This document shows, in pieces, positions 1 to 12,560 of a DNA stretch of 64,000 bases. Position numbers and translations under genes: made by a program. A model generated the notes under the pieces. The model had not been told where the DNA came from and did not search any database. It was given only the letters and a program-made list of their open reading frames with translations. Source of the DNA: Glandiceps talaboti. Its lineage: Eukaryota; Hemichordata; Enteropneusta; Spengelidae. Numbering within the stretch: position 1 is the stretch's first letter; each line of letters opens with the position of its first letter. The DNA is taken from positions 14,472,408 through 14,536,407 of the forward strand of contig NC_135550.1 in assembly GCF_964340395.1 (NCBI RefSeq), in the 5' to 3' direction.

Positions 1-239
1 TGTAGTACCTGAGGCCTATACTACTTATTTCCAAATATAAAAGATCTGCACAATGACAGAGACAACATCTGTGGTGACTAGAACAATAACAATATAACTC
101 TTCACATTATTTTTGAAAGATAACAATTCACACAAAAACGTGAATTTTGTGGAAAAATGTTGTGAGTGCACATGGAGAATCAACGATACAAAATTCTTAA
201 CATCCAGTTTTTTCCCAGTCAAAATTGTGGATACTTATC

Positions 240-322
240 AGTGCGGTGGCCGAGCGGTTAAGGCGTTGGACTTAAGTTCCAATGGACAGTAGTCCTCGTG
301 GGTTCGAATCCCACCCGCACTA
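240..322 (+). tRNA. tRNA-Leu (anticodon TAA)
   Basis: Decodes UUA leucine codons. A full cloverleaf can be drawn: acceptor stem AGTGCGG paired with CCGCACT, D stem GCC/GGC, anticodon stem TTGGA/TCCAA with loop CTTAAGT (anticodon TAA at 273-275), a long variable arm typical of leucine tRNAs, T stem GTGGG/CCCAC with loop TTCGAAT, and discriminator A at 322. There is no intron and no encoded CCA, as expected for a nuclear eukaryotic gene. The internal A box (TGGCCGAGCGG) and B box (GGTTCGAATCC) are intact. No neighbouring tRNA is seen. Confidence 0.96.
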
Positions 323-326
323 GTAC

Positions 327-331
327 TTTTT
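327..331 (+). terminator. RNA polymerase III terminator of tRNA-Leu
   Basis: A run of five T residues begins five bases after the tRNA 3' end, the usual Pol III stop signal. With the intact internal boxes it supports a working tRNA gene. Confidence 0.8.
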
Positions 332-2060
332 ACTGGCACTAATATATAGTACTCCTCTGTCAGTGAAAACCTTGTGGGAATAACAAACAACATTTTGATG
401 AATTGAATTGAACTTTTTTCCACCAGAAAATGAGAACATAATATAAAATAATTAATATACAATAGCTAATAATGTAGTACTTACAATAAATATTTACAAT
501 AAATGATACTATATGTTTCTGGTGAGGACCATGGATATAGTCCACTAGGGACTAATCTAGTCCATACTCCTGACTAATAATTGAATTGATAAATACACTA
601 ACAGGGTACAAACATCAAAAAAAGATGTGAACAATTAACTGTGTAATGAAAAAAGGAAACAAACACAGAGAACAGAAAACAGAAAACAAGTCAACTATGT
701 AAAATTTGTGATCTTAGTTTTGTTTTGAAGGTATATCGTTTCTGTTTATTGTTTAATGCAATACAATAATACTGATATATTTGTGCATAATTAGCTCCAT
801 CATAGTTCCATACATCTGTTTTAATATCTCATAGCTGTTGCTACCGCCTACTGAAAGTGCACTTTAATTGTTAATTCTCTTTCACTCTTCATGTTAGATT
901 CCACTGTTTAATTAATACATGTATATGAATACCTCAATGGTCGGTTTATACGTTGTTTGCAGCTGTCCTGTACAACTCTTTGACATGCCAATAGGCCCCG
1001 GTATAGATATGTAAATCAAGAAGTAACAATAATGAACATTAATGCATAGCTTTATAGGCAGTAACTGCAACTGATAACATCGAAAACAAGGACACCTGGT
1101 ATTTTTTCATGTCATGAGATGATTTTTGGTTCTGTCCAGACGAATGGTACAGGCTATAAACACTTCGATTAAGCATATTCCATGCCAACGCCTGTGATAA
1201 TATCCAGGGGGTGTAGTATACACGGAATTTAGATTAGATGGGGAAAAACTATTGATAGTACACTTTATGGACAGTATGGTACACAGGAACCTTATGACTT
1301 AGACAACACAGGGTTGAGAGTAGAGACTAGAGATGCCTAAATGAAGGATGAATCAATATAATTAAAACAGAAATTATAAAGTATTTCTGGATTACGATAG
1401 TTCATTGAATCATGACTGTATGACTACTAGTATAAAGACACAGCTCCGGCTATGATTAGAATTGAATTAGGATTAAAATTTAGGTGTGGAAACAGTAAGT
1501 TGTCTGCCAGATCTGTAGAAAAACTTGGTCCTGAACGAAATAAAGAGCTCCACTGATAAGACAACACTAATGCGAGAACATAAGATTGAAATCCTGGCCT
1601 TTAAAATTATGTCAAATACTTTGGTGAAACTTCCATTCTTTTTAGGGATTTACTGTAACGATATGCAAAGTGGAGCATATCCATGTAACCAATGCAGTAC
1701 ATCGTGAAGTCTAACTGGAACCCTGTTTATCCCTGGGGTTGGTAACCTAAAAATGTCTTCGAATTTGTTGTAGATATTTGAGTCAATGTAATTTGGTTTA
1801 CCCTGTCACATTCACAAGATGGGTGATTCATTTAGAGTAATAATGAATTGGTGGAACGAAACATAGACCGAATTGGATGTTTATGCGAGTGTATTATGCA
1901 TGATATGACCAGGTCACGTGATGTCTCGCCTAGGCTTTCAAAATAGCAACACTTTCTTTGTGTGCATCGGCGAAAGGACAGAAATGGGAATGTAAGCTTC
2001 ACAATTTGAGAATTAAGTTTCATTGCCGCAGTATTTAATAGATAAAGGAATAATAACTTT
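332..2060. other. Intergenic, no gene recognised
   Basis: AT-rich sequence with only short chance ORFs. I see no coding exon, RNA gene or clear repeat. Confidence 0.5.
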
Positions 2061-2067
2061 TGGGGAG

Positions 2068-2086
2068 AGAGAGAGAGAGATAGAGA

Positions 2087-2158
<72 letters not shown>

Positions 2159-2168
2159 GAGAGAGAGT
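2068..2168. repeat. (GA)n microsatellite
   Basis: About 100 bp of nearly pure GA/AG dinucleotides with a few interruptions. A short CA-rich patch follows at about 2275-2310. Confidence 0.95.
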
Positions 2169-2439
2169 AGTCATACAAAACAATTAGACCTCGTCTTACC
2201 CTAATAGTACAATCGTCACGAGAGAGAGAGTCTGTTGTATTGGACGGTTTTATAAGACAGACAGACATAAGCAGTCACACGCACACAGACGCACACATAC
2301 ACACAATGAACACATAAACAGAAGTAGAACATATTACCAAAACTCCTAACAGAGAGAGGGAGATAAAAAGGGGAACGCTCATGCATGCAATCAAGTCCAG
2401 TCAGGTATTCCAAGTCTGCATCGACGGACATGGCAAGAT

Positions 2440-4320
2440 AAAGAAGGGATAAATATAATCAGGTAGCAACACAACATTAACATATGATTAACATTATGAT
2501 TAACATATTAAGGACACGTCGAGTCCGTTCGATGAGTATATCGACTTACAGTGACTTTATTGTCAAAATCTATCAAGTTTACCAACTACATTACTATTAA
2601 GACAAACTATATATGTACGGTTGTGCAGTTCAACAAGATAATAATCACAAGAAGTCAGTGACAACAAATCGATAATGTACAATAATTCGATAAAACAGCA
2701 TACATACAAAACCACTGTTGCGGGCACTGTTGTACGCGATTAATTGAAGTTCTATTCACACTATTGTTGTCAATTAGACTGTATTCGTCGTTCGGTTTAC
2801 GTACACTGTCCTGAATGATCTCCTGTTTGATTTTTGAAATAGTTTACGGTGTCAGGGACACTGCTTATGAGGTTAAAAGGTACATGACCTGATATTTTAA
2901 GCTAAGCTAGGGAGTCAACCACTTCTACTAGGGTGGCTAGGCCGATATGTGTGGGCAACATTAACCAAAAAAAGGAGGGGTGGGGCTATAATGTTATCTC
3001 ACATTGGAAAATTTACTCTTAACGTTTATAGAGTTTTTTGATTATGTTATTTTAAGCGTAGTTTAGAACTTTGAAATTGTGTAAATGTATTTTCATCGAA
3101 AACCATGTATCGGAAAACTATGACCCACTAATTCTCAGTAGTGATAAATATTCGTGCTTACAGACAGATTGAATTCGTAGAATTCTAAATTGTGAGTAAA
3201 TTTAGCTGAGCAATAAATGGCACGTAACCAATTATTGTGCTTATACTGTGGCTTTAACACAAATACTTGGCGACCGAAAAGATCATTAACAAATTTAACA
3301 AACACAATATATTCAATCTGAAAATGTTTCACATCGCGCGGGCGGGGTGGTGAGGGTGGGGTGGTGTTTATATTTGAACATGATTTAGTCTTAGTGTACA
3401 TCCACCACTTCCGATTCACCAAATAGCATTCCCTGCTGACGTTATTCTTCTTAACTTGTTCAAAGCCCGTGACTTTCTTTCGCTTTAGATTCTACACATA
3501 AACAAACCTGTTAGAAGCTGATGCAACTCATGGAATAATGTGAAACTCTTTTCTCTAAATATACATATCAACAATGCAACATGTTATTGTATTAAATGTT
3601 AACCCCAATGAAGCTCGAACGACTTCAAAATTTCCCTGACTGCAATATTGATACATTTCGGCGTACGTTATTACAGTAACTGTAGTACAAATAGTATCAC
3701 TGCAATTGAATACACTTTTGATGTGCCTTTAAGGTCAAATATGGGCATAACTGTTAGGGCTATGGGCAGATTTTACAACGAAGAGTGTTTGAACCACTGA
3801 CATGTATTGACTAGCAAGCTCACTGTCGTTTTTATCTTGATCATTCCAACTTTTGAACCAAATTGACTTGTAAATGTATCCAACTCTCGACGCATTCCTG
3901 CTTAAAAATTAGCTTTCATCAACAAACTGACAACACTACTGCAAAGTTACTTGCATCTCTAGAGAAATTCCGACACAGAGTATGACCGAAAACGATTCAG
4001 ATTGATATCCGTGTGGACTAGCTATGAGAACGCTACAATATATTTGATAATAGAATAATCGAATTCTAAACTTTAAGTTGAGAGTCTCATCTAAAGTGTA
4101 ATTATCACAGATGTGTTCGCAGAAGTTTGATATATACTACTTACTTTTTTGAATTCTTTCAATGTTTATAACTACTAACTTGGCTATGAATATCTAAATG
4201 AGCTGATAAATTTTAAAGTTAATAATAATCGACTAAATTAATTCACTACATCAATATACTAGATGAAATACATATAACGTGCTTTCATTACATCGAAATG
4301 TTCAAAGATTTATTTCAAAA
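2440..4320. other. Intergenic, no gene recognised
   Basis: AT-rich DNA without convincing exons. The one longer ORF (3135-3422, minus) has no family resemblance and no matching splice context. Confidence 0.45.
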
Positions 4321-4322
4321 CT

Positions 4323-4323
4323 A

Positions 4324-4372
<49 letters not shown>
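4323..4372. repeat. (TTG)n microsatellite
   Basis: About 16 perfect TTG triplets, equivalent to (CAA)n on the other strand. Confidence 0.95.
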
Positions 4373-4375
<3 letters not shown>

Positions 4376-4861
4376 CTTCAAATTCTGAGGTCAATCTTCT
4401 AAAGATAGTAAATGTTTTCTTCAAGTAGTCCTCAGCCTCAAAGTATTAGGAATCAGATGGTGAAAATTTGCATGCAGACCATCTGGAAAAAGAATGTGTA
4501 CAGTTAATATACAATACTATGGAATACATGACAAACATTCAGTCATCTGAAGTTTACAACAATTTCCTATCTGTGCATATATAATATTTGCAGTGATTAT
4601 TTTTCAAGTAAATATCCACCACCCCCAGAACCAACCCCCCCAGAACATGAAAAAACACCCTTTAAGTTTAATGTACGAGAATCTCATTGTGATGATGTCA
4701 GGAATGGTGACTAGCTTTTGAGGTTAGAGTGGATACGAACGTTTCAAGACATACGGCAATAGTAAATAGAAAAAAAAAAACGTTTATATTTCGATTTTAA
4801 ATTCTTCATATATTAAGACTTGGCGCATCAGTTTTCAATGACTGTCTGTTTCCAACAACAT

Positions 4862-5703
4862 AGCATAACAGCCCGAAAACTATTTTCCACTTTCCGAAAA
4901 GTACACATTTTTAGATTATTTTCATAAGAAAGATTCATAAATGAGTGTACGGTATCAATTTTGACATTTTTCCATGACAATTTTCAAGATTTTGTTTACT
5001 GTAGTCAAACCCTTTCATATACTGCAAAGATTCCAGTGAAACAATGAAATCAACACACTGCAATGTATCTTTCAAAATATTTCCATCAAAATGTGTTAAA
5101 ATTACATCTGAATTAAGATATTTATTAATTTTAGCAAATTTCCCTCATAATCAGTAAAATTGAACCTGTGTTAGTTGCAGGACTTGTCCTGAAGCTGAAA
5201 GGGGTGTGTCAGATGCAGGAATTGTCCTGAAGCTGAAAGGGGTGTGTCAGTTGCAGGACTTGTCCTGAAGCTGAAAGGGGTGTGTCAGATGCAGGACTTG
5301 TCCTGAAGCTGAAAGGGGTGTGTCAGTTGCAGGAATTGTCCTGCAGCTGAAAGGGGTGTGTCAGATGCAGGAATTGTCCTGAAGCTGAAAGGGGTGTGTC
5401 AGTTGCAGGAATTGTCCTGCAGCTGAAAGGGGTGTGTCAGCTGCTGGAATTGTCCTGAAGCTGAAAGGGATGTGTCAGATGCAGGATTTGTCCTGAAGCT
5501 GAAAGTGGTGTGTCAGTTGCAGGATTGAATTGCCTAACAGTTTCTGAAATTGTTGCATAGTTGAACTGCTTATAAATGCTCTGCATGACACAAGGATCCA
5601 GTCAATAAACCACACTCTAGAATTGGTTCAGGATCGTGGATTTTATAAAGTAACCTATTATTTATTTGTTTTCTCTTTATTTAGTTGAGTGTTGGGGGGG
5701 GGG
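4862..5703 (+). mobile_element. Non-autonomous element with 38-bp minisatellite core, copy 1
   Basis: This segment matches, in inverted orientation, the segment at 15117-16106. The left edge (CAGCCCGAAAAC...TTTCCG), the tandem core and the right flank (AATTGGTTCAGGATCGTGGA, then TTTATAAAGTAACCTATTAT, ending in GTTGAGTG plus a G run) recur in the other copy. It contains no usable ORF. A unique flank, a tandem core and another unique flank resemble non-autonomous elements of invertebrates such as Helitron-like or 'pearl'-type elements, but I cannot assign a superfamily. Confidence 0.65.
5171..5525 (+). repeat. 38-bp minisatellite array (about 9 units)
   Basis: The unit reads GTTGCAGGACTTGTCCTGAA then GCTGAAAGGGGTGTGTCA, repeated roughly nine times. 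Alternative states occur at two places (GTTG/GATG, GACTT/GAATT). Each unit includes the near-palindrome CAGGACNNGTCCTG. It is the core of the surrounding element. Confidence 0.95.
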
Positions 5704-6002
5704 GTGTCATATACAGGTGTTCTTGGCTTATACCATAGACAACACTGGTGCCTTTGTAGTGCTACCAATCCATCTTCATTACCTGAAAAAAGGAAAGAAT
5801 ATATCGAATTAATGTCCTGTTTGACATATACACTGCGAGAAATATTATATCAATGTGTATGTGACAGATATTATTTCAACAAATTAAACATTGTTAAATT
5901 TGTTCACGAGAAATTCTTTACACAATACATGTAGTCTTCCAAAGATTTTCACAATTATTTTAGTCGAATGAGTCATTCCTACTCAACAAGGCAATTACTA
6001 GC

Positions 6003-6199
6003 AATGATTTATGTACTCCAAAAGCCACACACAAGTAGGGTCTGTTTCACATAAAGAATGCACCACAAAAATATGGAATAGACTACCATTGAATATCAGG
6101 AACATCCACGGCCCCGCCAGTCAGAGTTCAAATGAGAGTTTAAAAAAATATCTATATTCGATTAATACAAATTGGGCATATCTGTATGCTATGTCATAG
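6003..6199 (+). pseudogene. Non-LTR retrotransposon reverse-transcriptase C-terminal fragment
   Basis: The open frame carries IWNRLPLNIRN followed about 15 residues later by SLKKYL. This is the familiar tail of reverse transcriptases from LINE-type elements ('WNxLPxxIR ... FKxxLKxxL'). No RT core, endonuclease or poly-A tail is visible, so it is a short dead fragment, probably a 5'-truncated insertion. Confidence 0.6.
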
Positions 6200-7930
6200 T
6201 GTGTTAATTTGATGATCCAAGATTTAGTATGTCACATTTGACATATGGCAGTTATGCCGAGATAGTATTTATTGTCAATGTCAAATGTACTGTATTTATA
6301 TCACTAGTTTAGTTGCAAAACAAATATTTTCATTCCCCTTTCCCCTTAGTTATTGATATACATATTCATCTTGACTAGTAAATGTGTTTTGTTATGTTAT
6401 GTACATGATATATATTTTTGGAATAAATAATTATTAATTAGGAGTCCAGATTTTGACTAATTGAAATTTGAGAAATAAATTCTAAACTATTTCACAAGGC
6501 TATCTTAACTTTTGATTAAAAATGATGTGTGGGATTTTTGTCTTTCAACAGTGAATTTGTGTCTTCATATGATAATATAAGATACATGTACTACTACAGT
6601 ACTTAGTGCAGTTGGGAAAATGATGCTAAAATATATGTACAATGTATCTTGACAGAATGGTAATGACATGTAAATGAATGCATGATGTGCACCTTTTGAA
6701 TGTAATGAATTTCCTTTGGTGTGAATGGTTTGTTTACCAATTGATCCAAGCCATTGCATGGAACAGAATAGTAATGTATAATATTTCAGGCAGGCAAACA
6801 CCGCGTCATAAAGCACCCACGTTTAATACAGAAGTATGATATTTATATCTATAAATGAGTAGTACTAATAACGTCAATACGAATGATAAATACAAACACC
6901 GTCAGATAGAACTTAGAACGACTGCAATACAAACAATGGAAGGATTGTCATGATGACTTTCTACTTTGCATAAAACAGGTACGATTTCGCTGATAAAGTG
7001 ATATGACGTTTATCCACAAACTCAATCATACAACAACTTAGTCCTGCTTGCATACGTCTATAAACAGGACAACTAAACTGTTTGGCATGTTACTTACCGT
7101 GCATTTCTCATGGACTCCTCGATCCAAACACACGGCCATCGCGTCGTTTTCCAAAACAGAGGTCACGTATATTACGTAATGCTCACCAGTACCAGCTGGG
7201 TTGCATGGTCTGGGGTTGCATATCCGAACAAAAGGAGTCTGGGTAATCAGGATTAGTTCATGTTATGCACAGGTCATATACGAGTAACTGAACATGATAA
7301 CGCTACACACACTGTGACACACACACACATAAAAATGTTTCTTCCGTGCATGTTAAGACGCGTTTCATGCATTTTGATTCGATCTATTTCAAAGTAAGAT
7401 TCTTCCACGCAAGCAGTTTTAAGTTATATGTCTTTGGGCAATGACTGCAGTCGACGAGCCCTTCACCCTTGATGCTTGTGTACCTTTGAGAAATGGACTT
7501 TACCATTAGGTCACGCAGGGGTTATGATATGAAAGTTAGCCTTTGTGTTTATCAGCACGGCCAGGCAGTTTTTGGTTCATGTTCTGACAATCGTGAAAGT
7601 TATGCGTCTTCAATGGAGTGATCATGTTTTATGAAACACACTGTGGTGGTATACCAGTATTCTCAAAAGCCTTGTGGAGAGAGTGAGAGCGATTTATAAC
7701 GATGGAAAGAGTTTAACGGAGGCCGGCAAACAGTCGTTAGCATATCAACAATGACTGAACACTCAAAACAATCGTCGCTGATAAACGGCGAAGTGCAGTG
7801 CAAGGTAAGCCACCTCATTTATGGTTACATGTGTGTTTTAGTTCCAGAAAATGTCGTTTGTACAATTGGAATCAATCAAAATTAACAATATCACCATTGC
7901 CATTGTACCATCTCAGATGTAAGCTATTGT
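6200..7930. other. Intergenic, no gene recognised
   Basis: AT-rich sequence with no exon I can support. A short CA run lies near 7317-7330. Confidence 0.4.
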
Positions 7931-8298
7931 TTAGGCTGCTTTCACAAAAACCTGTTGTGTGTTGGGGGGGGGGGGGGGGGTCAGGAGATTTTTTGTAAAA
8001 CCCTAATTTTTTTTCAATTACCCCCCTGCCATATTCCAAAATTTTTCAAGTACCCCCCCCCTGCCAAAGCCCCAAATATTTCAAGTACCCCCCCCCCCCC
8101 ACCCGAATAATTTTTTTTTTGGAATACTCTTCCTGTGCGTTAAAATTCCATACCAAGTACAAAACTGTACATAATACACTTAATACCAACTTTGTCCATT
8201 ATATATATAATCAATTTGTATATTGTGTTTATATATATACACAAACAAAATGTTATGTTAACCAGTGCATTGCCATTCCAAAAAACAACATATACTTG

Positions 8299-9227
8299 CA
8301 GGGTTCTGCCGACGCTGGTCGGCACCGGTCGCTAGCGTCCGGGACTCAGTCTTGCCGACCACCACTCAAAGGTTGCCGACCACCACCTTCAAGTGTCACA
8401 ATTGGTTTAACATCGACCCCCACGCTCACTTTAATAATTACACATTCATTTTCTGCCCACATGGGCGTATTGATTTAAAAGATAATGAAGTATGAAAATG
8501 TCTTTGAGAAAAGAACCATGTAGACGACCATTAGTTACAATAATGACAAATACTCGACTATTTATAAAGACGAAGTGTGAACTGACAACAGCTGACGCTA
8601 TATACATTGATATCTGCATGTGTACAGTATGTGTGTGAATTACAGGGCAAACACGATGCTGCAGACTTTCGACTAGCATTCTTCAGCGTCGTCAAAAAAG
8701 TATAACAGCCTCATATACCTTTTATAAAGTGTTGACGTTGTGTCCGATCATTAGTTTTCTGTTCAATTTTACTCTGAAAACACTTTTAGTTCGTAGTTTG
8801 CCATCGTACATAGCACGACGATGAAAACACGTAATTTCCAAAATGGCGGGTTCTGACGTCACAAACTATCGCGAGGTCTCATGTATCATGAGATTTCGTC
8901 TAAACGCGATGCGTTTGTGTGGATATACGCAACTTTTAGAGTTTTGAAACTGCAGTCGTCTTTGGATATTTAGTTTGATTGAAACAACTTTAGCTTTTCA
9001 GAAAACTAATCAAAAACTGATTGAAAAAAAATCGATGTGCAAAGACTGAGATTAGAGTTATAAATCTGTAGAGAAAGAAAAGTTGGTTTTAACTTTTTCA
9101 TTGGCAACTTTGATCATACACCATATACTTTGAGTGTACCATTAATTTATTCATGAATATTAATTATGTAAATTTGCATGAATATTAATTAGCGACCGGC
9201 ACTACTCTCAAGCTTGGCAGAACCCTG
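8299..9227. mobile_element. MITE-like element with terminal inverted repeats and 6-bp target duplication
   Basis: It begins CAGGGTTCTGCC and ends GGCAGAACCCTG, a perfect 12-bp terminal inverted repeat. Slightly inside, GGTCGC and GCGACC pair again. The hexamer TACTTG flanks it on both sides (8293-8298 and 9228-9233). It is 929 bp with no transposase. CAGGG termini are seen in hAT-type elements, but those usually make 8-bp duplications, so the superfamily is uncertain. Confidence 0.75.
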
Positions 9228-9730
9228 TACTTGTAAATGAATTACACTTTGAATAACTCTTGTAAAATGATCAGCAGACCAGCTGAGTCTTTGTTTTCTG
9301 TTCAATATTGTATTAGTACATTATACTAGTAGTGTTACAGTTGAATGTCATTTTAGTTGTATTTGCAAATATTGTGATGCACGTTATCTAAATAGAGTTT
9401 TATACTGTATTGTTCCAGTTCAGTTTCCTAAATGTGTGCTAAAAGAAATCATTCTTGTTTGATGTAAATTAGTTCAATATAATGTCAAAAGAAAATAAAT
9501 GTATGACTCAAAAATGCCAGCCACATTTCATCTAACAGAATAGGAATCAAGTGATATATATTACCGGTAGTGGTAATGATAATTAAGATGGCCCTATTAT
9601 CATAGTAATTGTATACTTAATGAACCTGGTAATACATTTACCTTGTAAGAGCCTGATTATTGGACTGGTTTTGACGTTAAATTACAAAGGTGAATGCAGG
9701 ATTTTAAACAAAGTCTCAGAATGCGTTTAT

Positions 9731-10320
9731 TTAAATTTTTGATTTCCAAGTGGTAGCTCTCCTTCCAGATCTTGTGTATATAAACATGTCATTGTCATCA
9801 TCATCATCATCAGACCCAATTTCTCCTTCAACTTCATCAGAGTTGGAACTAGCTGTATCATCATTCTCACTGTCACTGTCATCAGATGACAAATCACTCT
9901 CACTTTCTTTAGATTGATAATAGTGGCATCTTACAGCCTCAACATTGTCTACTAAGTATTTTGTGCATTCCTGCCACAGCAGGAATTTCATAGTTGGAAA
10001 GGTACTTATCAAGTTCTTTCACTTTCAATTTGGAAATGTCACCGTTTCTGACAAGCGCATCCCAGTCATATTCATCAAATTTTTTTTCAGCATGTTGCTC
10101 CCTTTCTTTCATTCTTTTTCTTTCCCTCATAGAGGCAAGTGTTCTCTGTTGTTCTAAATGAAGGATTGCTCCCTTCAATATATCTTGCTTGACACACAGT
10201 TTCTTGCTCAATTCTTCAAGTTTCTCAACATTTTTACTTGACACTAACCCTTTACTATACAGGTTCACTACCTCATTCCTGCCATATATCTTCAGGGTAA
10301 CTTTATGTTGAGAGTTATGT
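9731..10320 (-). pseudogene. Frameshifted transposon-like protein with SAP-like segment and acidic tail
   Basis: Two overlapping frames read as one decayed protein. The upstream frame (to about 9939) has a charged, helical stretch followed by DWDALVRNGDISKLKVKELD, resembling a SAP-type DNA-binding segment. The downstream frame continues with EAVRCHYY, a long Ser/Asp/Glu run and a C-terminal RSGRRATTW. The switch between frames falls near 9945-9990. Proteins with this layout are, to my knowledge, scattered through invertebrate genomes as parts of DNA transposons. No start codon with context is seen. Its place inside the inverted-end segment supports a transposon origin, but I do not recognise the exact family. 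Confidence 0.5.
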
Positions 10321-11037
10321 CAAAGTTTATTTATTTATCTTTATATTTACAAGTAATAGTGTATTCATGCAAAGTTGAAAAGTATGTGCAAAAAAGTTAT
10401 TTTACTTTTTCTCTGTTAACTCAGCTTGTGAGATATTGTCTTCTGTTTCACATGTAGCAGACGTTGCCAATATGCTAATTTAGGAAATATTTAGAATGTG
10501 TTATTAAAAGTTTATGTTGAAAATTATAGTCATATCTATAGGATGAAAAAATACCTTGCACAGAAGTTTTTGATACTTGTCAAGTATGTTTTAGTGCAGG
10601 TGCACCTTTTACATTTTGATGGCAGGCTGAGATGAACCTTTTCCAACTCTTTTTTTTTTTTTAACTTCCAAGAGCTGCAAATGTAAAATGTTGTCTGTCA
10701 TATTTGTCTGTCATTTAATACTAGTAAGAATTTACATGAAAAAGTTACATATCATTGTAATAACCACAAATCAAAACATAGTCATGTCACAAAGAATATT
10801 TTCAGTACAGCATAAAGGTAATTTCACACATTAAATGAACCAAATTTCAGTAGATAGCAGTGTACATGAAAGACACTGGTATTTTCAGACAAAAAACAAT
10901 CTGTACCACTCAATTCGCCCATTTCAATTTATCATTACATTAACAGTTTATTAAAAGAAAATTAAAATGTGACTTTTTGTTTTTTCATTTTACTAACTTG
11001 TGAGCAACTTTTGTTTGTAGCTGCTGTTTTTGTTGAC

Positions 11038-11040
<3 letters not shown>

Positions 11041-11069
<29 letters not shown>

Positions 11070-11070
11070 G
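11041..11070. repeat. (TTG)n microsatellite
   Basis: Ten perfect TTG triplets. Confidence 0.9.
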
Positions 11071-11729
11071 AAAAAGGAAGACCAACATTTTAAAAGCTTA
11101 TTTTCCCATGTTTGAAAAGTCATGATGTCAATTTATTTTCAGGTACCCCCCCCCCCTACAACCCATAACATTTTTTCAGGTACCCCCCCCCCCCCCACAC
11201 ACACACACTATCAATATATTTTCAAGCCCCCCCCCCTAAAACCTCCCGACCCCCCCCCCCCCCCCCAACAAGTTTTTGTGAAAGCAGCCTTAAAGAAGAG
11301 GTTTTTTGTTAATTATAAATGCATGTTATGTAAATTGATTCAATGTGTTATGTGTTCCTATTGTATTGTGATATACATGTACATTGTATGAATACAAATG
11401 TTTGAGATACAAAATATAATGTTATTCTGTACTTATAAACATATAGTATAGAGATATGAAGGGTTGCACTAAAATTTTGTTTACTAGATGTTTAATATAA
11501 AATATCAATTTTTTTATCATTTTTATCAAACAAAATCTTCTTGAAAATATTCACCAGGTTGGTAAAACATAGTAGTATAATGGTTCTTATTGCATGACCA
11601 AAATGACATTCTGATAAATAAAATCTATTTAACTAAATTTCTCCCAATAATCTAGTTGCTGAAGTTACTTTGATGACAACAATTTCAAAAACAACTGATA
11701 AGGTTCTGTGGTATACATGTAGGTCATAT

Positions 11730-11752
11730 GTCTGTATGTATGTATGTATGTA

Positions 11753-11796
<44 letters not shown>

Positions 11797-12560
11797 ACTT
11801 AAACTCAAAAAACTGCCAGACCAATGTCCTTGGTATTTGGTGGGGACATTACTTTAGGTTTGGTATCTAGTTGGGAAAGTGTCCAAAGCAAAATAATAGC
11901 ATCACTGGTGTGTGATTTGGCAAAAATTGTCATTTTTGGTCAAAAGACTTGAAATAAAAATACTAGGTAGTTTTATTCAAAAACTACTCTGAGGATTTGG
12001 CTGAAATTTAATGCGGATGCATTTAGGAGTGTAGAGATGAAGAAATGTTATACATTAATCAATAGACCCTCCACCATGGATAATCCCACCAGCAATATGA
12101 AAATTAAGTATAAAAACTTAAAAGGTGAATTTGGTCAAAAAAAATTTATCTCCAAAAGTATGTGGTTAATAATAAGACTGACGTTTGGTGAGAGGTTTCT
12201 TGAAGTGTTATTCTGTAAATTTCATTCAAAATATTTTGACACAATTGGCCCTAGCAACCATGACTAAGTCCAACAACCAAATGCTAGTGTGTTTTTGCCA
12301 TAATAACATCTGGTAGGCAATAGAGTACATGTTCAAAAATGAGTGCAATATCCCAAACAACAATGTGCATGCCCATAGGTCCATGTACAACCAAATGTGA
12401 GTGTATTTCGTTAAAATTCACCTTTTTATACCTAATTTTCATATTTCAGACGGTTACAGTAATGTTGGCAAGCATGTTTTACACAACACAACACATGGCA
12501 TTGTTGATGTATGCACCTCTAGGATAGCTATCACTTAGTTTTGAGTTGTTGGTTTCACCT
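11730..12560. repeat. Microsatellite-headed dispersed repeat
   Basis: (TGTA)n passes into (TG)n at 11732-11792, then into AAACTGCCAGACCAATGTCC and AT-rich sequence. A related junction, (TGTA)n-(TG)n followed by AAAACTGTCTGACCAATTGCC, occurs at 61284-61460. Within it, 12100-12131 and 12411-12445 are inverted relatives of each other (AAGTATAAAAACTTAAAAGG against CACCTTTTTATACCTAATTT), so part of this stretch can fold on itself. No ORF is credible. Confidence 0.5.

Larger units (their letters stand above)
7933..11290. mobile_element. 3.36-kb segment bounded by inverted C-rich ends (candidate composite transposon)
   Basis: The left edge AGGCTGCTTTCACAAAAAC followed by CTGTTG and a long G run returns inverted at the right edge (C run, CAACAAGTTTTTGTGAAAGCAGCCT). 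Both ends also carry several poly-C blocks preceded by TTTTTCA(A/G)GTAC. Between them lie a smaller inverted-repeat element (8299-9227) and a frameshifted ORF on the minus strand (9731-10320). Target-site duplications are not clear, so it could be one transposon or a chance inverted pair of a dispersed repeat. Confidence 0.45.

Noticed and set aside
8119-8495. ORFs across the left end of the 929-bp element
   Set aside because: Weak, compositionally odd and crossing the insertion junction.
11122-11391. Proline-rich ORF
   Set aside because: Result of poly-C blocks at the right end of the inverted-end segment.
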